Assembly: GCA_026120035.1 (NCBI GenBank)
Contig: JALRME010000007.1
Span: 992,001-1,056,000, forward strand
Direction: 5' to 3'
Length of the DNA stretch: 64,000 bases
From: Coleophoma eucalyptorum
Taxonomy: Eukaryota > Ascomycota > Leotiomycetes > Helotiales > Dermateaceae
Numbering within the stretch: position 1 is the first letter of the stretch; each line of letters starts with the position of its first letter. The notes beneath the pieces were generated by a model. That model had not been told where the DNA came from. It did no database searches and saw nothing but the letters and a program-made list of their open reading frames with translations. The position numbers and the translations under genes are program-made. Below are positions 35,914 through 47,950 of this stretch, in pieces.

Positions 35914-37744
35914 TCACACCCACGGACTACTTCCATTTCGTACTACAAGATGTCGGCCGGCCATAATTGTTACGACGCCAAGAATGACCACTGCGCCTCC
36001 AAAAAGACTGGTTGGAAGGTAGCTGTTGTTGATAATGAGACCAGCCGAGATTGGTCCGCAAGCTAACCAAAAAAAAGATGTCGTGAAGAACATCATCCCG
36101 AGATATGGGCTAAGCGTTGTCTTTGTGTTAATAATATATTCAAACTCTTCCCCAATTACTAGCAACCTACCCAGTTTTGGATGCATCTTTGCATAGCGAA
36201 GAGATAGCCGCTGGTAAAGCGGCCACATACATAGGCGCCTGAGGGCCGTTAAAATCTTTCCCATGGAGGCTAGTTCAAGAGCTTACCGCTCATAATGCCA
36301 TAAAAGACATTATATATCATGATGCCCGCATCTACTCGAGCTATTGTCCACAGGAAGACCATTATTGCTGAAAGCACACAAGATGTGATGAGTACATTGA
36401 TCGGACCAATACGACCGGCGAGGGCATTTGGACCGATGCGACCAATGATGGAACAAGCGTTGAGACTTGTGAGCCTAAATTTCTTTAATAAGCTTCAGAC
36501 GATATTGCTACATTGCTTCGGTAACCTACGAGTTATATGCCATTGCGGATGGCATGCCGCGAGACTCTGCATAGGTCACTGCAAAGGAGACTGGCCCGTA
36601 GCTGTACAACATTAGCTGCGGACACCAATAAACCTGGAGACTTACAGGCCGAGAGCAACAAGGCCAGCGCCGAGTACGAGAAGGGAGTAAGCTGGATCCT
36701 TGACTATTCAAGTATTTTATTAGCACATTCTTTTGTGAGTGGTAATGAAGATTGGAGAACTTGCAAACGGAGAAGGAAATGATGGTGACATCATTGCGTG
36801 GAGGCAAGGTGGTTGAAAGACAACACACCCCACAAACAAGGCAGAAGAGGACGATTAAAGCCACTGATTTGGTAAGACAGAGTTCCTCCAAGAGTAGACA
36901 CCCAGACTTACACGTGCGCACCGCCCATCCGAAGCCCACATGAGAGAAAAGACTCCTCAAAATAAGGGGGAAAACAGCTCCTCCGACGGATGAACCAGCT
37001 GCGAAGATACCAAATGCAAGATGTCGATACTTACTTCGCCCAAAGTGGTGGCCGAGAGTTGACAGTGTTGGAGCGAAGACGAGGCCCATGGCCAATCCAA
37101 CACCTAGACCCTGGGCTAAGAATAACTGATAGAAGTCTTGAGCCATAGAGGTCATCATAAGGCAAATGACATAGAGGATGCCACCGCCGATGATCAGGGG
37201 TCGAAGGTGACCAGAGTCAAACAATGGCCCTGAAACACATCCCATGAGTAGCACAAGACATAATTGAGTCGACCCAATCCACGATATTGTGGATTTTGGG
37301 TAGGCTGACAACTGGTTATTAGCGTAGTATTCCTGAAAAACGCCAAACTAATAGAAAGAATAGTAGTAAGCATTCATCTATCCAGATCCCTAAAAGGACG
37401 ACGTACGATATTAGTCATTCCATCTATGGCAGTCAGCATCAATAACTACCAGGGGATGTCCAGACCCTCTATCATGCACGTACAGCAAACAGAACTAATC
37501 ATGAATTTCTGAGTCGCTAGATCAGCCACTACTCTTTTAAATTCAGCTTCAACACTTACCCCAAACACATCCAGCCACCCCTGAAATCCCACCTCCTCAG
37601 CTCCGTCGAATTTTTCTCCTCAAGATACGTGATAACTACCTGTGAGATTTTAGGCGTAAGGACACCACCATCTTCAACTAGCTGACCACATTTCTCAGAA
37701 TCGGTGTTGCGCTTGCCAGAATATGAGCTATAGTCAACGGCCAT
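35914..37744 (-). pseudogene. Degenerate MFS transporter, monocarboxylate-transporter-like
   Basis: Remnant of a 12-TM major facilitator of the MCH/monocarboxylate porter type. Recognisable pieces, in order: N-terminal MAVDYSSYSGKRN and GFQGWLDVFG; FGVFQEYYANNQLSAYP; STISWIGSTQLCLVLLMGCV; LAQGLGVGLAMGLVFAPTLS; SVGGAVFPLILRSLF; YGPVSFAVTYAESRG; IGRIGPNALAGRIGP; SSLCKDASKTG; and the final helix ending in NGSSPWV. Several introns still splice cleanly, one of only 44 nt. Continuity fails in at least three places in my model: the first membrane helix after VFG (stop or phase mismatch near 37450), after TTLPPRN (about 36790) and around 36220, where one extra base separates GAYV from AALPAAI. A real gene with unusual splicing is possible but less likely. 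Confidence 0.6.
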
Positions 37745-38069
37745 TGTAGATAGCTTCGCGGTTTTCAGGTGCCCTAAGTTCATATTTCCGAGACCTATAG
37801 AGCTGCAAATGAATTCTCAATCCCCGTGATTTTCTGATCATATTAAATAAGGCTCAAGTATTAGGTGTACAATATGGTGGGGCTTGGACCGACAAAAATA
37901 CAGTGCAAATGCAGTAGCGGGACGCCGAGTGTGAGGAAGGCACTCGGTCACCCGAGCGGATGGATTGTTAATTAGCGACCATCATATAATCACCATAACT
38001 TGAAAGAACTACTCTCAGGCTTTAATCATAATTCATTTTTCATATCCTCAGTATTGTTCAATTGACACC
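37745..38069. other. Divergent gap between the MFS remnant and OYE copy 2
   Basis: 325 bp, no ORF or motif recognised apart from a GTGCAAATGCAGTAG word near 37902 that resembles words at 23157. Confidence 0.4.
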
Positions 38070-39608
38070 ATGACAATGTTCCAAACCATTCAAGCTGGGC
38101 GAGCTTGAGCTCACTCATCGCGTCGTCTTTGCTCCAACTATGAGAAAGCGAGTTGACATCAAGACAGGAACTCTCAAACCGTTCGGAGTTGACTATTATG
38201 CTCAACGGGCTAGCAGTAAGTCGAACTAATTTGCAGAACGGCAAGCATGGCGCTGACATAGATTAAGTAGGTGGCCTTATCATTACTGAGTGTTTGTTCA
38301 TTCATTCCCTTTTTATGCAGCCATCCTAAAAATCGTCTAGGTACTTTGATCCACCAAGAGGCTGGCTCAATGGAAGGAACTCCTGGGTGGTGCCCTGGTA
38401 CGTCCAATTAAGAAAGGATATTTCTATTGTGATTAATCTGTTATTAGGAATATTCACCCAGGAGCATGTCACATCCTGGAAGGCTGTCACCAATGCCGTG
38501 CACACCAAGGGTGGATTCATCTTCCTCCAGCTGTGGTTTATGGGCCGGGTTGCCGACAAACGGCACGTCGAAAAGGTTTACTCGGCTGGTACTCTCCCTG
38601 TGGGGCCAAATCCTGATGGCAGAGACACCCCAGCAGCGGAAGATCTCACACCCATGACCCAAGAGAATATGGACCGCTTTTTGGAGCACTATCGGCGAGC
38701 ATGCCACCAGGCCGACGCCGCGGGCTTCGATGGAGTGGAACTACATGGTGGAAACGGATGTACGTACTCTAACTGGAAGTGCGAGATCAAGACTGACGGG
38801 CCCTTTTAGACTTGCTAGACCAGTTTGTAAGCATACGTGCCCTTATTTGCCATATTTGTGGTTGCAACCTATTAACTAACCCATTCATAGGTTCAAACTA
38901 CTGCAAACAATCGCACCGATAGTTACGGGGGCCCCTTGGAGAACCGAATTAAGTTCCCACTTGCCATTATTAAAGCATGCTATGAGACGCTCGGGGAGAA
39001 GCGTGTTGGCATCAAGATCTCGCCCTTTGGAAAGTACAACAATATGCGGGCTCCTAGCATCAACCCTCTGGATGTATTCTTGCCTTACGTGAAGGCGATC
39101 ATTTCTGCACACCCTAATCTTGCCTTCATTGTAAGTATAGTCGATAGCAAAAACAAACAATACTGATATCTTGAAAGGAGGCTATGAATCCTACTGTTGC
39201 TGGCGACGATAATACCCCGGCCGACGAACTTGAGGAGGGAGATGATATGAAGTCGATTGTTGACCTTATCCGAACTACCAACGTTGCTTTTATCTCTAAT
39301 GGTGGCTATAATGATAATACAGGCCCAAGATATGCGGAGGAAACGGGAAACCTTGTTTCTTACTCTCGTTGGTTCACGTGTAAGTACACCTATCGTCCAC
39401 CATAAATCGTTCAGTGATGGACCAGGACTCACATGGACACAGCGAATCCTGACCTCCCTGCCCGTATTCAGAACAGTCATGCTCTTACGCCTTACAATAA
39501 AGAGACGCTTTATGAGTATACTAAAGATGGTTATACCACGTAAGTCTTTCTTGTTAAATCTCTTGAAGCAGCTCTAACGTTTTCAGATATCTGCCTTATA
39601 ATGCGTAG
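38070..39608 (+). pseudogene. Old Yellow Enzyme-type oxidoreductase, copy 2, frameshifted near the start
   Basis: FMN-dependent ene-reductase family. Nine exons can be joined in phase: from 38070 to 38215, then 38271-38291, 38341-38397, 38448-38759, 38810-38826, 38891-39130, 39178-39379, 39443-39539 and 39587-39608. Motifs: THRVVFAPT, YYAQRAS, HTKGGFIFLQLWFMG, FDGVELHGGNGYLLDQF (His/Asn pair), DSYGGPLENR, ISPFGKYNNM, NPDLPARIQN and a final YLPYN. The family N-terminus F-KPF-KLGELELTH is in a different frame from the only nearby ATGs (38070, 38076): one extra C in TTCCAAACC (about 38079-38083) separates them. The next in-frame ATG (38140) would omit the first FMN-binding strand. Everything downstream looks healthy, so this is either a very young pseudogene or a sequence error. 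Confidence 0.7.
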
Positions 39609-40467
39609 GCCCCAACCTTGATAGTTCATTATAATTACATAGAATAGACATATGAAATTTAGGATAGAAATAAATATTTTATTTATTATCGAGGAACGTG
39701 TACGTTCTTGAAATACACAATGGTCTGTAACGTTGTAATAAATATCATCTACGCACCACTTAACGCGTCTTATACCTTAGTGTACGTTATATGGACTGAA
39801 CTCATTTTGCTCTCTCGCTTAACTAAATTCATGTGACATATTGTCTTTAATATGTGTTCCTAACACTACTAATAAGAGCATGAATGAGGTTGTATTGAGG
39901 TTGACCGAGGACTGATTAGTCTAACAGACGGCCACATTTGGAGGACAAAATAACTGGGGTAGGCCACAACATAACATAACAATCACATATATATATTTAT
40001 AACTATTAGAGTAATACAATCCTTTCATATACCTGTCAATGCTCAGTTTGACGTCGTAAGACCTTTGAAGTTGCTATGAGCCCGTTCGAAAGCCCCCTCC
40101 AAATAATTCTGGGTTTTGTCGTAACACATCCCTGTCGTCATGCTGTCTACCCACTGGTTGACAGATAGACTTACCTGGTAGGTTTATCTTATCATTTCAG
40201 AATGGAGAGTAGATACGGGAAAGAGACGTCTTAAGTAGTTGAGAGATAACAATAGTACTATGACCTAGTAAAAGCCGGAGATAGGCCGAGTGGACAAGAT
40301 AAGCTCAGGAGGCCTTAACTGCTCGGCCTCCCGAGTTGATGGTGTTCCGTACCCATAATTGTACATCACAAGAATCTATTTAATGATTTCAATATAATTT
40401 ACGGGATATCTAACGATCGAGTCCACCTGACTTACTTCCGTACTGATTTTCCTCTCTATTCTGGAAG
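39609..40467. other. Gene-free gap
   Basis: About 860 bp, moderately AT-rich, no ORF or repeat recognised. Confidence 0.5.
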
Positions 40468-42141
40468 ATGTCTGCCGAACTTAAATTCGTATCCATTGAC
40501 AATGAAAAGGACTCAGCCAGTGTGGACGTTGGCTCCAATATAAACCCTGTTCACGACAAGGCTGCCCCTGAGGCAAACGAGTTACCCCTTGGTGGCTTAA
40601 CTGATGAGTCCGTAAATGGCACCCACGTATCGCTTACTGCCCGGCACATCCAGCTCTTCTCCATGGGAGGTGTCATCGGTACCGGTCTCTTTTTGGGTAC
40701 CGGCTCTGGCCTTGCTACTTCCGGCCCGCTCAGTCTACTTCTCGGCTTCATGCTTTATTCCGGCATCATCTGGGCGATTGCGCAGGCTGTGGGTGAGATC
40801 TCTACCTTCATCCCCGTTGGCGATGCCTACCTGATGTGGGCCAACCGCTTCGGTGGTAAGGCGTATGCTTGTGCAATTAGCTGGAACTACGTAAGATTCC
40901 GATCTACGAGGAACGGTGGAGGAGATTGTCAAACTAATGATATCTATAGATCTACACCGAGATCACTGTCGCCGCTGCTGAGATCACTGCTGTGACTGGC
41001 TGTATGTCCTATTGGGTGAGTTGAGATACTGCTAGACTTAAGTGCTGCTGCACAACGTACTGACTACACCAAAAGTGCCTGGCATTAATCCTGCCGCCTG
41101 GGTTACCATGATTCTCAGTATCTATGTCTTGCTCAATATTTTCCCTGTCCGCTACTACGGCGAGTTTGAGTTCTGGTTCGCCTCGCTTAAGGTTCTCTTG
41201 ATTGTAGGTATCGTAAAACATTACCGAGCTTTGTGCTTTGTAACAGGCTGACACTGGGATTAGTTGGGGTTGATTCTTATGGCATTCATTATGATGCTTG
41301 GTAGCAACCCCCAACATGACCGCTTCGGTTTTCGCTACTGGAATAACCCAGGCCCGATGAATACTCAATACACTACCAGTGCACTTGGTCGTTTCTGCGG
41401 TTTCTGGACCAGTTTGCGTCTCGCTGGCTTTACCATCGGTGGTCCTTACTTCATCGCTATGACTGCACCTGAGACAGTCAACCCACGCCGCAACGTGCCA
41501 AAGGTCACCCGCCGTGTCTTCTAGCGTATCTTCCTCTTCTATATTTGCGGTGCTCTTTGTATTGGTATCTTGTAAGTCACCCTCCGCCTCAAATATTTAA
41601 CAGACATTAAAGTTCCCTTCAGAGTCCCATACAACGATCCAGCCCTCCTTGAGGCAATTGCTACTGGTTCTGGTGTGGCTTACTCTCCCTTCGTCGTCGG
41701 TATGCTCAAGCATGGTCTCAACAACGTCGTGCCCAATATTATGAACTTCCTCATTCTCACTTCGGCAGCTTCCTGTGGTAATGGTGAGTTTGCCCACTAA
41801 TGTACACTTATTGAGCTTGACTAATGTCCCAATTAGCGTCTGTTTTCAACGCCTGCCGTGCGCTCCGAACAATGTCCCTCCAGGGCATGGCCCCCCGCTT
41901 CTTTGCGAAAACCACTATGGGTAGTGTCCCTTTTAACAACCTAATATTCACCATTGCTCTCTGTTGCCTTACTTACATGGCAGCAAGCAAAGGCTCTTCA
42001 ACTATCTTCTCCTGGTTCATAAATCTCTCTGCTGTTGGTCTCATGACCAACTACTTCTTCATTATGGTGTCATACTTGTTCTGGAGTAGAGCTCTCAAGG
42101 CCCAGGGATTCGAGCGCTCTCAGCTTCCATGTGAGTCTTAA
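40468..42141 (+). pseudogene. Broken amino acid permease (APC superfamily, fungal YAT type)
   Basis: Plasma-membrane amino acid/proton symporter remnant. The N-terminus (MSAELKFVSIDNEKD) leads to the signature LTARHIQLFSMGGVIGTGLF and GPLSLLLGFMLYSGI, then GEISTFIPVGDAYLMWANRF. Further blocks: FPVRYYGEFEFWFASLKVLL, APETVNPRRNVPKV and FNACRALRTMSLQGMAPRF. Lesions: an in-frame TAG at 41522-41524 inside RRVF-RIFLFY, where relatives have Tyr; a one-base phase mismatch at the second intron (donor 41016, acceptor about 41075, before PGINPAAW); and loss of the last ~120 residues (final membrane helices) after GFERSQLPC near 42133. Other introns splice in phase. It starts 860 bp after OYE copy 2 on the same strand. 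Confidence 0.78.
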
Positions 42142-45100
42142 ACAAATCTCATTAATACAAAAGCCCTAGCTAATCAGAGAATACACCATTGGTGACAATA
42201 GACGACCACCATGTCTTAAATTCTTTCGCAACGGAGTAGACCAATATATGTATTAACAACCTCTCGCCGCGGAGGAGATTTTACTCGTGCAAGAAGTGTG
42301 CGATCGTCGAAAAGACGAGAGGGTGCAACAGCTGCTAATCAGAACTCACTGTCTGCTCATGACTCTAGTCGCGGGAGCCCGGCAGAGCTAGAGGCATGAG
42401 AGATATTTGTGGAGGAGTTTTGGAAGAGCCAATTTGTGTGCATATCCAGAACCTGTTTGACGCGTTGCAAATATTGGCCCATATTTCTACAAATAATAAT
42501 AACAGCCAGACGGGAACCAAAGCATGGAGTGGTATATACCATTCCTTCAGCCCAATTTCAAGTAATTCTTCATCAACACAGAGAAACCTAACGGCTATGG
42601 AGATTCCAGTCGGGGAAAATGAGGCAAGACCCAAACTACCAATACCGCCGTCACATAATTACCTATTACACGAGATTGGATCCTCAAAATTGACCAACTT
42701 AGACAGTTACTAGAGTACATTAGTATGTTTCCCCTACTACTTTGTTTGAAGGTTCGTTCTCATGAGTGTTAGCTATGCTGAGATGTACCACCCATTTCTG
42801 CCCATTGCAGCGGAGCATATTCCGTTACTAGCATACATACCTTGGACAATTAAAGTATAATCAGTTCTATTGGTTGAAATTCTGATGATCGTATCCATAA
42901 AGTAGACTGACCGAAGATGGAAATTATTCACCATGGTATATAGAAGTACACCCAGACTCTTCTTTTAGATGTGACGCTTGGTAAACTAATAACTCAGACA
43001 GTTGGCTGCACAGAAGACTTACTGGTAATTGCTGAATGGGTAGTGCATATTTATGATCCTCTAATACGGATTAGAATCTCGAAATAGGATATTATAGTAG
43101 GCCGTCCTCGACGGGCGAAATCTTTTTTGTGTAATATAAGAATATGGGTAAATCAAAGGTAGGATAGTGGTGTTTGAGAGTATAATAACCTTATATTAAT
43201 CCGAATCCTATAGGTTTCGTACGAAGGACACAAAAAAGATAATAATAAAAAGAAGAAAGAAACTATTTCTATAGCCTATCCCTTATATGCCTTCTGGGTC
43301 CGAAACCCCTCCGACTCGGGTCATGCTCGCTTATGCCTATTGTCCTATTGTCATGTGATATATATTCTAGATAATCCAATGTCCTAGATTATCCATTTGT
43401 CCAATCTGGGCAGGTCAGGTTCCTACATAAACTCTCTATAGCTTAGACTTAGGTTGATAGTAAGTTTTATTACAGTGCAGTAACAGACAGACTCTCAAGC
43501 ATTGTAACGGATAACTATTAATTCTCAAAGTGGGCAACTGGAAGCAACTTATCTAGATCATGGTGTAATTTGTGTATTAAATTTTTAAACCCCAACCTTC
43601 ATTGTGTTGTAGCGGGGAGCAGAGAACCTACAGAACAAAGAACTAGTATATCAGTCCCCAGAACCGAAAGAAGAACATGTTTGTAACACCAACATATTTC
43701 ATCTACGAACTTGAAAGTCTTCGAAGACTACTTTGCTACTAGTACCACTAATTACCGAATCTGGGTGTGAAGCAAATACACCAAACAGTATTTTAGAGAC
43801 CCTCCCATCTCCGTTTATACACCATATTCTTGAATAAGCAGAACAACTAAAAAAGAAGAGTGCAACGAAGCGAGCGAGGCGGATAATTATTATTCCAACG
43901 GAAGGCAAGGTGTAGTCAGTCGGAGAAGAAGAGCCGACGATTAATAACTAATGCAATGCAAATGAGGCAATATTTGAGCTCGAATAGGTCGCTAAGCACA
44001 CCGGATGTTAGCACAGCTGGTCTATTTCAGTATCTACATGTAATGAGAATACGGTTTGCCTTTCTCGAACTTTTGACCAATATTATTAACCTTACATCTT
44101 CAGTCGACATCTCCCCTCCTGATCATCTCCAGTAAGTAGTCACGTGTGACTTGAATGGATCTAAACCTGACTCCCGGGGGGGGGGGGGGGGTTACCTGTG
44201 GAGTAAAATAGACACGACTTGAAAAGCTACTTAAGGAATGTGTTTATTAATCGTTGGTCCCGCTCAAGCTGTGATCGTACCGAATTAAATAACTCTTCAT
44301 CTCTCAACCGTTGCTTGTTATGAACCTTATTGATATGCTCTCTAATTTATTTTGGTTCTTTGATATATGGGTGCAATGCTGGCATCAATACTTATCTGTC
44401 TACAACTGGGATAATTGGCAGAGGGGCCAAAAGATTTCCCAGTAATGTAACTCCACAAATGTGTACTTCTTTAATCCATACTGGTCTAAATATTCTGCAT
44501 ACAGACCTCGGCCTAGAGATATGAAGGTCCATGCTGGGAGATGATCAATGAGTACACAAATAAACAAAATCCTTTGTCCCATCTTCAAGATCCCAATGCA
44601 AGAAAAGACCCAGGTAGGCTCTAAACTAAAGCCGTGAAGCTAGCACTATTTGCAAATTCAATGCTACAATATTCTTTCCTATATACCACACCGCGCCTGA
44701 CATTAATCTGCCAACAGGCAATTTTCTCCCACCTCTTCTCTTTATGTTCATCATCAAGGCTAGATTTTCGGTTGATTTCTTGTCTGCTTGTTAAAAATTT
44801 CTTTGAATCCTACAGGCATCGGGTGCATGAGCTAAATAATTGTGACAACAGTTCCAGTTTTAACTCCGGTGTTCCTCCACGAGGAATTTTTCGGCTTATT
44901 CACCTAGATTTGCAGGTTCAAAGACAGTGGTTTTGCGCCAATTTTTCGTGGCCTTTCCAGTCTTCAGGAATCAGCTAGAAACTTATTGAATATAGGAAGG
45001 GAGATATCCACTTACCCCTTGCATATCTTGCCCGAAGTTCATTCTTGAAAATGTATTCTTGTCGACTAACTGAAGGACTCAATTTGTTGTTAAGGATACT

Positions 45101-46084
45101 GTCCATGAAAAAGGTATATGGATTATGGAATTGAGGTCAGAAAGAGAGCTGCGAGGTTTAATACCTAGCCTCTTTATAGCCCTAACCCTAATTATAGTAT
45201 AATTATAGCCTTTTGGATCTTCTCTTTAATCTAAGCAGGCGTAACGGGTGATGGAAAACGCATAACAAACTTATAGTCGGTTTAAAGTAGTAGGATGCTA
45301 AAAGTGTCCGAGTTCCTTAGGTGTTTAAGTTTCTTATAAGTTATATTATAGTATTACTAAGTACAAGTAGAAGGGTTATTAAGAAGGGTTACTAAGGGGG
45401 TGGGTATTGGGATAGGTAACAATTTAAGTAACTAAGATAGGGTTAAAATGAATGATTAAAGTCAAGTATAAAGCTCCTATCTACTTAGGAACTTTAATTT
45501 CTTATATACTAGATGCTTTGAGGCTCTTCGTGGTAGCTTTCGCTTAGAACCAGCTACTCAGTAGGGTCGCGTAGCAGCTTTTCTTGATATTTTTCGTGTA
45601 GAGACAGCTAGTGATGACATCGATGAATACCTCCTGCATTTCGGCTACAACACTCCTACCTTCAGAGCTTTATTTTTTAGAATTGTTGAAGACAAAGTCC
45701 GGGAAGATGCCCGCGATAACCGTTCTACACGTGGAGAGAATACTCCTCTTAGACATAATTCGGACGGGCTTGCTGCAAAGAGTGAACATAGCAAAACCAG
45801 ATATTGATATTGGTATTCGAACTGGCTGTATATATAGCTGAGATCCTTTCAATCCCCTCCCCAACCTCATCAAAGCTCGATTGAAAACTGCAAGCCGGCC
45901 TAGGTTCCACATCATCAACACTGAACCCTGAACAAAACACGAACCAAACCAAAACCAAAACCAGGCAGACATGTAGGTATCCCATCCACACCGACCTGAA
46001 CCACAACTTCGTATCCAGCATCTATCATGGCGCACCATCCGCTGCTCATCGTCGCACCTAAATCTCGATGTAAACTCCACCATG
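42142..46084. other. Gene-poor block
   Basis: About 3.9 kb. The first 150 bp could be the lost permease tail but encode nothing similar. From 42700 to 45500 the sequence is AT-rich with short frames only; it includes a 16-G homopolymer and a lone CCCTAACCCTAA word near 45180. No gene supported. Confidence 0.5.
44176..44191 (+). repeat. Poly-G tract of 16
   Basis: Sixteen consecutive G after CTCCC, the longest homopolymer noticed in the window; exact length may be an assembly artefact. Confidence 0.8.
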
Positions 46085-46327
46085 TTATTTTGGCCCAAAA
46101 ATCTTCTTCCAGACCTTGCTCAGAGTCTTCGTGAAGCTGAAGCCATTAAAGAGCCAGTCGTCACTATGCCTTCCAGAGTCGGTGAAAGTGCCCTTGGATT
46201 TAAGCAGTTCCGTAGCGCCAGAATCGAACGAAACGTCGTTGTTGGTGTGAGCGCTGAGCAGTTGTTGTCCGTCGTCTTGCTCGCGGTGATGCAGTGAGGT
46301 TTGATCATCGATGATGGCTTTGCTCAT
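46085..46327 (-). CDS. Possible small hypothetical protein
   Basis: Open frame of 80 residues from the ATG at 46327 (MSKAIIDDQTSLHHRE) to a stop at 46085; a longer version would start at 46513. Hydrophilic and acidic with a basic end (VWKKIFGPK), no signal peptide or membrane span, no family recognised. The balanced composition in an otherwise AT-rich area is the only support; chance is quite possible. Confidence 0.25.
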   Translation of the reverse strand: MSKAIIDDQTSLHHREQDDGQQLLSAHTNNDVSFDSGATELLKSKGTFTDSGRHSDDWLFNGFSFTKTLSKVWKKIFGPK

Positions 46328-47578
46328 TCTCTGGTAGGGGCGTAGAAAGTAGTGCAGGAAATGTGTTGGCTGAGTGAGTTTTCGATTGTTCTGACGGGTG
46401 AAGCTGTGGAGGGAGCATGAAGGAAAACAAGGCAGTCGTTTTATAAAAGCCCCGGAGAGAAGCGGAAGAAGGAGATGACTAATTACCTGCTTGAACGCTC
46501 GGAAATGTGTCAAGACAACAGGCTCAATCCACGGTCAGCCAAACCGGCTACCTAAGCTTGCGCAGAATATGTATCTATCATTCAGTCATTTTCCTTAGCC
46601 ATTACTACAAGTTGGACAACTTGGCTCAATCAATCAAAACCTGTCGATGCTGTCTGTCTTAATGCCCCAGGCTCTATGATGCACCCAGTACTGCGGCGGT
46701 TCTCATCAGTCCAAGACATTTCGCTCTGGTTAAGAACGAGTTATTTCTGTCTATGGCACAGACACTTTGCACATCTTCAGCCCTCTCGCTGCCGGTAGAA
46801 ACCTTATTCTGTCCACTTGGCCGCTATACCCCGAGTGGCAGTTCGCTACACCCCTTAGCGCCGACCAGGTTAATATAAATATATCTTGGCCCTTGAAAGC
46901 TCATTTGACGCCCGAAGGTGCTTGGCTATGACGGGGTTTCTACTGTACTAGAGTATAATCCTTGGCCGTCAAGATCCGCGGTGGAATTTCCAAGAGCGTT
47001 AGAATCCCTTCCGTAGCCTCCCAGGTCTCTCGAATCCCCAACGAGCAAGCTAGAACCGATAAAAGACCAGATTTCGGCCTGTACGAGGTATACCAGGGCT
47101 TCCTACCCACCAGAGTACTTCCTTCCTCGCAATCCCACTAGCTAAGGACTGTTCTGGCGCCGGGAATAGTATTACATGTTATACCAATAGGTCTTGGAGG
47201 AATCAAGGGCAAATTAATAGAATCGTATTCAGTCCCAGAAACGCGAGCTCCTAGATGTGACCGACCTTGGCGTTGACCAACAAACCCTCAGCTTGGCTAG
47301 TAAGAAGTAATCTTAGTGCTCTTCGAAGTATGTACTTCGTAGTAGGCGAAATCCTCGACGAATCAAATAATTATAGAAGTATAGATAGCTATGCACGCCT
47401 AGGTTCGCTTGCTTATTCCGCCAAGAGTTTTACAGCTGCTCATGTCACTCCATGCTGGGCGGGACGCGTTCGCTCTTGGCATCAAAGTGCCCGTTGTGAC
47501 ATAAAGACGGCAAGCTACCCGGTTCCCTTGCCGATTGATCTTGGTTATTGATCAACCGCAAAAGATCCGACTTAGAAA
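46328..47578. other. Gene-free gap
   Basis: About 1.25 kb, GC-balanced, with only short frames. Includes the promoter of the CYSTM-type gene. Nothing else recognised. Confidence 0.45.
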
Positions 47579-47950
47579 ATGTCTGGATATCCTCCTCAAC
47601 AGTATCCGCAGCCAGGCTACGGCCCACCTCCCGGCCAAGGCGGCTATCCTCCACAGCAGGTACGCATGCCCTCAGATGTACTCTCTTCGTGCCAACGAAA
47701 GCAGAGAGAAAAGAATTACGACTAAGGCTCGGTGAATGTACAGATGCAATATCAAGGAGCTCCTCCTCCTCCTCCGGAAGAAAAATCACACGGATGCTTC
47801 TATTCCTGGTATATAATCCTCCAATCTTCAACATCCACCTACACACCTATAATAATATTTTAAACTTATAGCATTGCCGCATTGTGCTGTTGCTGGGTTT
47901 GCGGAGAGACCTGCGAGTGTTGTTTAGAGTGTCTCGATTGCTGCTGTTAA
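47579..47950 (+). CDS. CYSTM-type cysteine-rich small membrane protein
   Basis: Very small protein, 74 residues, from three exons: 47579-47659, 47744-47808 and 47872-47950 (introns 84 and 63 nt). The first half is a Pro/Gln/Gly/Tyr-rich disordered segment (MSGYPPQQYPQPGYGPPPG). The second half is a short hydrophobic stretch packed with Cys: GCFYSCIAALCCCWVCGETC followed by ECCLECLDCCC and the stop. This architecture is that of CYSTM proteins, stress-linked tail-anchored proteins of eukaryotes. Frame continuity across both introns and the placement of the Cys block right at the C-terminus support a real gene. It is easily missed because no single exon is long. Confidence 0.8.

Noticed and set aside
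36212..36275. A 31-nt intron that would keep the MFS frame open
   Set aside because: Below the minimum workable intron size seen in this window (44 nt), so a frameshift is more likely.
42270..42340. Cys-rich stretch (SCKKCAIVEKTRGCNSC) suggestive of a zinc cluster
   Set aside because: Spacing does not fit Zn2Cys6 or other fungal zinc fingers, and a stop follows at once.
45181..45194. CCCTAACCCTAA telomere-like word
   Set aside because: Two units only, internal, no extended array.
45670..46098. 142-codon minus-strand frame
   Set aside because: Odd composition (Trp/Phe/Gly-rich), no conserved pattern, overlaps better alternatives.
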